A stretch of 64,000 nt of DNA, from NCBI GenBank assembly GCA_958510825.1, contig OY294048.1:37847026-37911025 (forward strand), in the 5' to 3' direction. This DNA is from Brachypterus glaber. Taxonomy: Eukaryota; Arthropoda; Insecta; Coleoptera; Kateretidae. Each line of letters opens with the position of its first letter. The stretch's first letter is position 1. Shown here in pieces: positions 56,766-64,000 of the stretch. The notes beneath the pieces are model-generated. The model saw only the letters and a list, made by a program, of their open reading frames with translations, searched no databases and was not told the origin of the DNA. The position numbers and the translations under genes are program-made.

Positions 56766-57892
56766 CTAATATGAACCAGCTGCAACTTCATGCAACTGCG
56801 AGGGAAGGGGATTCTTTACAAGCTAATTAATTATGTTTTTTAAAATCTCATAATTATAAAACATGTTTTATCATAAGTTGTCCAATAGGTTTTATAATAA
56901 CTTGGTTTACCAATACTTTCATTATGATATAGACTTGACTTTGTAAAAAAAACTGCTAAGATTAATCTAAGATTAATCCATTCATACCAATTAAAAAATT
57001 TGATTGAGCGCAAAAAATCAAAATTTATTAGTAATTAAGTAATACACTCTGTAGTATAAAATACCCTAGTCCACAAGGTCCTTACTAAGTCTAAGTAAAA
57101 ATCTAATTTATAACATTAGATTTGACATTTATTTTTATCGTGAACGTCATATTTGCAAACATTTATTTTCATAGCATCCTCTCTTTTACATTAGCGGGGT
57201 CATTCCATAATGCACTTACCATTTTTTACCGTTTTCTAAAATTAAAAATTTAAATAGAAAACTATTGTTTTTAGTAAAAAAAACTATCATATGATAAAGA
57301 AATGATATTATTTTTTTAAATTTTGGCGTTAAAAAATGTTATTATGCTAAAAAAAAATTCTGTTTGTTGCTCTAGCCTAAAAACAGAAAAAAGTACAACA
57401 CTTTTTTCTGGCGTAAATTGAAGGTAACTAGGTCTATATTGACTGGTAAAAAATATATTTTAATAGCTTTGATAATAACGCCACAATTTGACTGATTTGT
57501 CTACCGTGGGACACCGTGTATAACCAGACGCAACTAAAAGGTCCCCGGAAAAAAATATATATTTTTGTAAAGCAGTGTCATTATTATTTTATGACCAATT
57601 ACACAGGCCAACAACTATTTTGTGATCGGACATTTTTTTATTTTCTGGCTTAGTTAAGACTTACTGACTTCCAAAAAAGCGTTTTTTTTTTGTTTTCATC
57701 ACGTTTAATTTTTTTTAGCTATAAACCATGCAAAAAATCTCATTCTTTAACATGAAGTGTAGAACTTTTAAGTCATGGACATTGGTGTACATCTACATGA
57801 TCAAGAGAAACCATTTGACACATTTTTAAAAAGATCAAAACAAAAATTTTGGTCCACACTTATGTCGCGGATTTATTTTTTTTTTAAGACCC

Positions 57893-58140
57893 GAGGGGAT
57901 GTCCCGGGAAGATCCTTTCGGGATACCCCTGTTATATAGAGGCAGTATGTCCCCGGGAAATACCCCTCTGGACGTCCCTGGGATACACGAAGGATATTGG
58001 GGATGTACAAGGTATATCCATGGGATATATGCGGGTTCGGAAGTCGCTCGACTTCACGTTTAGTAACAAAAGTATATCCTGGGGAAGTCGCAAATTTCCG
58101 TTTAGTAATCCTGGGGATATCCATCGTAAAACGTGTGCTA
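57893..58140. repeat. GC-richer dispersed repeat, copy 2
   Basis: It corresponds to 52478-52690, with an extra segment near 57965-57990. It is followed by a poly-G patch (58212-58220) and the complementary gggggggtagttaccccc area at 58320-58346, which can pair locally. Confidence 0.65.
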
Positions 58141-58964
58141 TATGGCTATGCGTTAGTACTGCATATAAAAATAGAGTAATATCTTTACAAGGGAGTAGAT
58201 GTTTTTTTTATGGGGGGGGGGTAATACCAAGATCTTAGATATTTTTTCCGGGATAAAAAAGGCAAATTTATATTTTTTTATAGGATAATTCAATAAAAAA
58301 AAAATATTTTTATCCTATGGGGGGGTAGTTACCCCCATTACCCCCTCATCTACGCACTTGCATCTTTAGTATTAATATAAAAATATTATCAAAATAATTC
58401 AAAAAATGCAAAAAAAATCTCATTTATTAGATTAAAAAGCCAATAAAAAAAGAAATTTAAATTCGTTTTTTTTTTGCTTAAGGAACCAATCCACTGCAAA
58501 AAAATTGCTTGCCTGAACTCCGCTACGCAAAATGCAGTCTAGTGCGGAAAAGAGCCTCTTTCAATACTTGTTAGAAAAATAGCTATTTCAGCTATAAACT
58601 ATGCCAAAAATCTCATTCTTTAACATGAAATGTAGAATTTTTAAGTTATGGACATTGGTTTACATCAACATAATCAAGAGAAACCATTTGACACATTTTT
58701 AGAAAGATCAAATATAAATAAAATTTTGGTTATGGCGGGGATTTTTTTTTAATTTTTTTGTTATTTTATTCGAAATCAGCGGTATCAGAATTTTGTCCCT
58801 CGTTTTTATTTTTTCTTGGTCCACTGTGCGGTTGTTCAAAACCCTTACGTGACGGACAAAAACGGAAGTTATATTCGAAATCAACATAACTAAATTACCC
58901 AAATCAGTTGTTGGTCTGTGTTATTAATTAACAAAAGTTTATCCAAAATCCTATAAAAACTTAC

Positions 58965-58991
58965 CAATTTTACTTTCATCTTCAGTATCAT
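58965..58991 (-). CDS. Micro-exon 23, 27 nt (module C)
   Basis: Acceptor tctag, donor gtaag. It encodes DDTEDESKI. Confidence 0.6.
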
Positions 58992-59055
58992 CTAGAAAAA
59001 AAAATAATTTAGAACAGTTTATATTTAGTTTAGTCAGTAGTGCATGTTGTTATAC

Positions 59056-59112
59056 CTTCTTCCGAGCCTTCTCCCGAGCCTTCCCCTTCTTCTTGAGCAA
59101 CTTCCGAGGTAA
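59056..59112 (-). CDS. Micro-exon 24, 57 nt, donor shifted upstream (module C)
   Basis: It has the same donor situation as micro-exon 20: GAAG|gtataa would be used. It encodes VTSEVAQEEGEGSGEGSEE, expanded relative to modules A and D by an extra GEGSE-type repeat, again in whole codons. Confidence 0.5.
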
Positions 59113-59189
59113 CTAGAAAAACAATTATTATTATTTTATAACCAATTATTATCTAATAATAGTTTATTTAGAAACATTTAAAAACTAAC

Positions 59190-59225
59190 CAATAATAGAT
59201 TTTTACTTTCATCTTTAGTAGCAGA
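59190..59225 (-). pseudogene. Broken micro-exon (module C)
   Basis: It corresponds to the 36-nt exon of modules A and D. One base is lost (aaaaatct for aaaacatct) and the acceptor is destroyed (ctctgc), so it cannot be used in frame. Confidence 0.6.
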
Positions 59226-59229
59226 GATT

Positions 59230-60005
59230 TTTTCTTATTTTTTTTTCGCTATATTTTTATGAAATTTTTATACTAAGAATATGGCTGTGATTTTTATAAG
59301 CAACACTAACACACATGTGAGGTTTGTAAAAATAAAAAAAGTTTTAGATTGAATCCAGTAACGGAGATTTTACTGAGAGTTATTTAAAGCAGAACAAAAA
59401 TATTTTGAATTATTTAATGTTTATTTAATATTATTTTAATGTTTTAAAGCAATAGAAAAAGTTTATTTTTATTTTTCGTTATATTTTTTTCATAATAAAC
59501 TTGTTTATTCAATATTATTTTAATGTTTTGAAGCAATAGAATTTTTTATTTTTATTTTTCGTTTCGTTTTTTTCATAATAAACTTAATTTATTGTGTTGC
59601 TCTCCAAAAAATAAATAAAATATTTCAATTTTTATGTTTTTCTTTTCGATAACCCCCGGTAAAATCTCCGTCACTGGATATAAATCTAAAACTTTTTTAT
59701 TTTTATAAACCGCACATATGTGTTAGTATTGCTTATAAAAAATAGAGTCGTATCTTTAGTATTTATATAAAATTTTTATCGAAATATATCGAAAAAATGC
59801 GAAAAAAACTAATTTTTTGAATTTAGAAGCTTATTAAAAACAAACGAATAAAGATATTTTAAATTCGCTTAAAGAACCAATCCACTGCAAAAAAAAAAGA
59901 ATTAGACATCTTTTTTTACTACATCTATAGGAAAAAACACTGTGCACTATGTCTCAAAAAAAAAACGAGCTGATCAAAAAAACGGAAAAAGGTTCCGAAA
60001 TCAGC
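59230..60005. mobile_element. Foldback family 3 copy between modules C and D
   Basis: It has the same internal order as 54496-55195 and 61200-61960 (ggtttgtaaaaataaaaaa, taacggagattttactgaga, ggtaaaatctccgtcactgg, accgcacatatgtgttagta). No coding content. Confidence 0.65.
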
Positions 60006-60605
60006 GCATCAAATATAACCAGACGCAACTAAAAGGTCCCCGGCAAAAAAAAATATATATTTTTGTAAAGCAGTGTCATTATTATTTTATGACCAATTAC
60101 ACAGGCCAACAAGTATTTTGTGATCGGATATTTTTTTTATTTTCTGGCTTAGTTAGGACTCACTGACTGCCAAACAAGCATTTTTTTGTTTTCATCACGT
60201 TTAATTTTTTTCAGCTATAAAGCATGCCAAAAATCTCATTCTTTAACATAAAGTGTAGAATGTTTAAGTTATGGACATTGGTCTACATCAACATAATCAA
60301 GAGAAACCATTTGACACATTTTTAGAAAGATCAAAACAAAAATAAAATTTTGGACCACCCTTATCGCGCGGATTTTTTTTTTATTTTTGTTATTTTATTA
60401 GAAACCAGCGGTATCAAAAATAGTCGTATCCAAAAATTCAGAATTTTTTTTTTTTCTTGGCCCACTGTGCGGTTGTTCAAAACCCTAACGTGACGGACAA
60501 AAACGGAAGTTATATTCAAAATCAACATAACTAAATTACCCAAATCAGTTGTTGGTCTGTGTTATTAATTAACAATAGTTTATTCAAAATCCTATAAAAA
60601 CTTAC

Positions 60606-60632
60606 CAATTTTACTTTCATCTTCAGTATCAT
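60606..60632 (-). CDS. Micro-exon 25, 27 nt (module D)
   Basis: Acceptor tctag, donor gtaag. It encodes DDTEDESKI. Confidence 0.6.
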
Positions 60633-60694
60633 CTAGAAAAAAAAATTATAACAGTTTATTGATTTAGTTTAGTCAGTAGTGGATGTTGTTATAC

Positions 60695-60736
60695 CTTCTC
60701 TCGAGCCTTCCCCTTCTTGAGCAACTTCCGAGGTAC
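60695..60736 (-). CDS. Micro-exon 26, 42 nt, donor shifted upstream (module D)
   Basis: It is identical to micro-exon 20 and encodes GTSEVAQEGEGSRE with donor GAAG|gtataa. Confidence 0.5.
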
Positions 60737-60813
60737 CTAGAAAAACAATTATTATTATTTTATAACCAATTATTATCTAATAATAGTTTATTTAGAAACA
60801 TTTAAAAACTAAC

Positions 60814-60849
60814 CAGTAATAGATGTTTTACTTTCATCTTTAGTAACAT
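60814..60849 (-). CDS. Micro-exon 27, 36 nt (module D)
   Basis: Acceptor ttttag, donor gttag. It encodes DVTKDESKTSIT, identical to micro-exon 21. Confidence 0.6.
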
Positions 60850-60879
60850 CTAAAAAAAAACAATTAATTTACAATCGAT

Positions 60880-61965
60880 TACACTGCTCAACTCTCAAAA
60901 ATTTGCCGACACCATTTTAGTTGCATCTGGCTATATTTAATGCGCTGATTTCGGAACCTTTTTCCGTTTTATCGATCAGCTCGTTTTTTTTTTTTGAGAT
61001 ATAACGCACAGTGTTTTTTTGCTTATAGATGTGGTAAAAAAAAATTAAGGTCCAATTAATTTTTTTGTTTGCGGTGGATTGGTTCTCTATTAATAGGGCT
61101 CTAAACCAAAAAAAAAAACGGATTTTAAATATCTTTACTCTTTACAATGTTTGTTTTTTTATTGGTTTCTAAATTCAAAAAATGAGATTTTTTCGTATTT
61201 TTTCGCTATATTTTCATGAATTTTTTATATAAATACTAAGAATATGGCTCTGATTTTTATAAGCCATACTAACACACATGCGAGGTTTGTAAAAATATAA
61301 AAAATAGATTGGATCCAGTAACGGCGATTTTACGGAGAGTTATTTAAAGCAGAACAACAATATTTTGAATTATTTAATGTCTATTTAATATTATTTTAAT
61401 GTTTTAAAGCAATAGAAAAAGTTTTTTTTTTTAATTTTTTTTTTTTTTTTTTTTTCATAATAAACTTAATTTATTGTGTTGCTCTCCAAAAAATAAATAA
61501 AATATTTCAATTTTTATGTTTTTCTTTTCGATAACCCCCGGTAAAATCTCCGTCACTGGATATAAATCTAAAATTTTTTTTATTTTTATAAACCGCACAT
61601 ATGTGTTAGTATTGCTTATAAAAAATAGAGTCGTATCTTTAGTATTTATATAAAATTTTCATCAAAATATATCGAAAAAATGCGAAAAAAACTAATTTTT
61701 TGAATTTAGAAGCTTATTAAAAACAAACGAATAAAGATATTTTAAATCCGCTTTTTTTTGCTTAGAGAATCAATCCACGGCAAAAAAAATAATTATACCT
61801 TTTTTTTACTACAATTATATGCAAAAAAACCCTGTGCGCTATATCTCAAAAAAACGAGCTGATCGAGAAAAATGGAAAAAGGTTCCGAAATGAGCGCATC
61901 AAATATAGCGAGAAGCAACTAAAAGCTCCCTGGCAAATAAAAAAAATCTTTTTTTGTAGAGCAGG
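60880..61965. mobile_element. Foldback element family 3, compact copy
   Basis: The left arm (aaaatttgccgacaccat, atttcggaacctttttccg, atcgatcagctcgttttttt, gcggtggattggttctc) is inverted on the right (gaatcaatccacggcaaaa, aaaacgagctgatcgagaaa, ggaaaaaggttccgaaat). The centre pairs gtaacggcgattttacgg with taaaatctccgtcactgg. It lies between micro-exons 27 and 28. Confidence 0.7.
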
Positions 61966-62010
61966 GTTATTAATTTACAATAGTTTTGTCAAAAAGTTAT
62001 AAAAACTTGC

Positions 62011-62064
62011 CAGTCTCGTTGCCAGTAGTGGATGTTGTTATACTTTTTCCTTCTCCTTGCGAAC
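62011..62064 (-). CDS. Micro-exon 28, 54 nt, two in-frame GC donors
   Basis: The acceptor is ctaaaag. It encodes GSQGEGKSITTSTTGNET with donor G|gcaag at 62011. A second site, CTACTG|gcaac at 62023, is the ancestral donor position and would drop exactly four codons. Either choice keeps phase 1. Confidence 0.6.
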
Positions 62065-62145
62065 CTTTTAGAAAAAACGATTCTTATTATTTTATAACCA
62101 ATAATTTATTTACAATAGTTTATTCTTGAACCTATAAAAACTTAC

Positions 62146-62153
62146 CAGTAGTA
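62146..62153 (-). pseudogene. 3' stub of a micro-exon split by a MITE
   Basis: A canonical donor (CTACTG|gtaag) and the last exon bases are present. The exon is cut at TA by the element at 62154-62824 and resumes at 62827 with ctaaaacagaatc on the minus strand (TKTES in frame). No acceptor is identifiable before the next insertion at 62841. Confidence 0.55.
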
Positions 62154-62824
62154 CCCAGACAGCACAAGGATGACTTACAGATATCTTAAAGATGTCGTAG
62201 CTCGTCATTCAAGACGTCTTAAGAACGTCGGTTTTCGCCGTATATGCATCTTAAGGACGTCTTAACGACGTCGTATGTTACAAACGGTAACATCTTTAAG
62301 ACATATTTTTTAAGACGCCTTATTGACGCCTTGCACAGGCGACTTTACAACATAATACCCCCTCCCATTTACGTTGCCAGGTACGGCCGTATTGATATAA
62401 AAAGCGTAATAAGAATTAAATGAGAGGTAATTTGTTTGTCAAAAAAAGATCTTAAGAAAATGTGATTTTTTTAATTTTTTTTTTATTTTTTTTAATTTTC
62501 TTTTTTATTTTCTTTTTATTTTTGTCGTTTCTCGTAAAAAGAAAATTAAAAAAAATGATTTTTTTTTATTTTTCAAAAAAAGATCTTTAAAAAAAATTGT
62601 AATTTTTTTAATAGTTGATTGTGGTTAATTTATTTTTAGCGATGAGTATCGAAGTTAAGACGTCTTGTACCGATAATTAAAATACATCTTATAGACATCA
62701 TAATCAGATATCTTTTAAACATCCCTAAAAAGAAGTCCACAAGATATTCTTTTTATGTCTTTAGGCGTCCAGACATAATTAAGATCTAAAAAAGATGTCT
62801 TTAAGATATCATGTGCTGTCTGGG
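62154..62824. mobile_element. TA-flanked foldback MITE (cccagacagcac), inserted in a micro-exon
   Basis: The termini cccagacagcaca and tgtgctgtctggg are complementary, with TA at 62152-62153 and 62825-62826. The subterminal gatatcttaaagat and gacgtctta words recur in both orientations. The interior has a T/A-rich low-complexity stretch (62460-62620). Its right 205 bp are duplicated at 63795-64000. Confidence 0.8.
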
Positions 62825-62840
62825 TAGATTCTGTTTTAGT

Positions 62841-63774
62841 ATCCCAGCTAACCACCGTACGATAATCGGCATAAATAATTATTGGCCCATTGCTGGCTTG
62901 CCGATTATCGGCTAGCCTGTAAAGGACCGATCTGTGGCCGACGATACAACGCCAATTTAAAATATGATCTTGCGTAGAAGGAGAAGAAGTCAAGACGCAT
63001 GCGCAAGTTTTGCGCGGGTTGTGTTCTTAGGGCCGTTTGAGTTTGAGCTCTTTTAAAACAAGTAGTTAGAAAGGGATAGAACTATGCTCCGAGAGCTTCA
63101 ACTCAAACTGGCCTCTTGTGTTGTGATTTTGCTGAGTGAGTGATAAAGTTCATTAATGAAAATTTTCTGTGGCATGTGTTTATTTACAATTCTTAATAAT
63201 GATTTTTGAAGATAAAAAGTAAATAATTACATTTTTTTTATTAAATACTAAATTAACAATTAATTCACTTGTATTTAAGTCGCATTTAAGATCCCAGGGC
63301 GGGAAAGAAGCTCGTTAAGGTTCCGTAGGTACTAAAATATAAAAACTTATTCAGAATAATATTCTAAAACGATCGATATTATCGTTCTTTTTTATGCCAT
63401 GGTAAAATACTGATCCAACCTCCAACAAAATAATACTTTTTATAGTTCATTACAAAGGTTTTTTCAAAAAATAAAAAAAAACATCGAACCATTTTTTTTA
63501 ATACTTAATAAAAGATCTTAAGATCTTTTCGTGAAAAACAAAAAAAAATGAAAAAACAAAATTTTTCGAAAAAAGAAGCCGGCTAGCCATTACCGGCCCG
63601 TTATCGGCTAGCCATTACCGGCCCGTTATCGGCTTGCCATTACCGGCCAGTTATCGGCTTGTGCGACACTTCCATTACCGGGCCGGTAATGGCATGTCGT
63701 CAACGGACCGATGACTTTTTATGGGCTTACGGCATTGTGCCGTTGCCGGCCCATTGCTGGTGTGTTTGCTGGGA
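62841..63774. mobile_element. TA-flanked TIR element (tcccagctaacc), second insertion
   Basis: The left terminus tcccagctaaccacc and right terminus ggtgtgtttgctggga are near-complements, with TA outside. Words ccgataatcggc, ggctagccattaccggcc (three tandem copies at about 63580-63660) and cggcccattgctgg occur near both ends. A weakly bounded GC-rich patch (63000-63120) contains tttgagtttgagctc and caactcaaactgg in inverted order. No transposase is present. Confidence 0.7.
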
Positions 63775-63794
63775 TACTATAGCACATACAGTGC

Positions 63795-64000
63795 GATGAG
63801 TATCGAAGTTAAGACGTCTTGTACCGATACTTAAAATACATCTTATAGACATCATAATCAGATATCTTTTAAACATCCCTAAAAAGAAGTCCACAAGATA
63901 TCCTTTTAATGTCTTTAGGCGTCCAGACATAATTAAGATCTAAAAAGGATGTCTTTAAGATATCATGTGCTGTCTGGGTAGATTCTGTTTTAGTATACTA
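63795..64000. repeat. Direct duplication of 62640-62845
   Basis: Over about 205 bp only a handful of differences are seen (aaaaaggatg for aaaaaagatg, atcctttta for attctttt). It contains the right end of the cccagacagcac MITE and the split micro-exon sequence again, ending at the window border. It suggests a tandem duplication that included the exon insertion site. Confidence 0.8.

Larger units (their letters stand above)
55196..57518. mobile_element. Mariner-like element, 2.3 kb, TA target duplication
   Basis: The termini cacggtgtcccacggtagac and gtctaccgtgggacaccgtg are perfect complements, flanked by TA (55194-55195, 57519-57520). Removing the element restores the sequence catcaaatataaccagacg seen in sister copies. 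Further inside, gcataatggaatgaccccgc and agcggggtcattccataatg are also inverted, so the terminal repeats extend roughly 300 bp or more. It holds only a short transposase-like N-terminus and a nested hAT element. Confidence 0.85.
60006..60883. repeat. Module D: intact duplicated block carrying micro-exons 25-27
   Basis: It is nearly identical to module A over its whole length, including the three exons and both introns. This indicates a relatively recent duplication. Confidence 0.75.
34727..62153 (-). other. Locus: micro-exon gene encoding an acidic Ser/Thr-rich stalk joined to a truncated M13-like domain
   Basis: This is my gene model. It has 28 micro-exons (62064 down to 44646), all multiples of three and phase 1 at both ends, then four larger exons whose phases chain as 1-1, 1-0, 0-2 and 2-stop. 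It predicts about 431 residues of acidic repeats rich in Glu, Ser and Thr, then about 378 residues resembling the N-terminal half of M13 peptidases. No HExxH zinc site, no membrane segment and no signal peptide lie in the window; the start codon is to the right of 64000. The introns host LINEs, foldbacks and MITEs. Uncertain points are whether every micro-exon is spliced in, and whether array and domain share one transcript. Confidence 0.65.

Noticed and set aside
52433..58124. Similar minus-strand peptides RITKRKFATSPGYTFVTK at about 52.5 and 58.0 kb
   Set aside because: The DNA itself is a dispersed repeat and both strands are open in several frames; no splice sites or conserved codon pattern were seen.

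Overview
The window is AT-rich nuclear DNA from an arthropod, almost certainly an insect. It contains several decayed non-LTR retrotransposons with (AAAT)n-type tails, one tRNA-headed SINE, dozens of foldback and terminal-inverted-repeat elements, and short spliceosomal introns of about 70 bp. There are no bacterial-type operons, rRNAs or CRISPR arrays. I cannot assign an order. From 1 to about 34.7 kb I find no intact host gene, only layered mobile DNA. Landmarks are a 1-kb foldback with a 9-bp target duplication (9483-10507), a near-perfect 666-bp palindrome (22707-23372), minus-strand LINE remnants (8.2-8.4 and 20.1-21.4 kb), a plus-strand LINE remnant (17.4-18.0 kb), a SINE (27.8 kb) and a Tc1/mariner-type foldback (32374-33696).

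From about 34.7 kb to the right edge, the minus strand carries what I read as one large multi-exon gene whose 5' end lies beyond 64000. Its 3' part is four ordinary exons (39105-38830, 38645-38281, 36652-36483, 35200-34876) whose splice phases fit in series (1-1, 1-0, 0-2, 2-stop). They encode about 378 residues that resemble the N-terminal half of M13 (neprilysin-like) metallopeptidases. The reading frame ends before any zinc-binding or catalytic segment, and an AATAAA signal lies about 145 bp past the stop. Upstream (44646-62064) lies an array of 28 micro-exons of 27-69 nt. Each one is a multiple of three, is phase 1 at both ends, and encodes an acidic, Ser/Thr-rich segment such as EATQEEGEEEKESITTSTT. 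Joined, they give about 431 residues of acidic, possibly O-glycosylated stalk. Seventeen of them sit head-to-tail at about 125-bp spacing (44.6-46.7 kb). The others are spread over 50.8-62.1 kb because mobile elements and duplications of a three-exon module have expanded that part.

This micro-exon gene is the main discovery candidate. Its organisation recalls the micro-exon genes of schistosomes and the bicycle genes of gall aphids, but it is fused in frame to a truncated, non-catalytic M13-like domain. Its variation looks modular: tandem duplication of exon-intron units, GAA-triplet expansion inside exons, tandem (NAGNAG) acceptors, GC donors and shifted donors all preserve the frame. Function, secretion and expression cannot be read from this window and are inference only.
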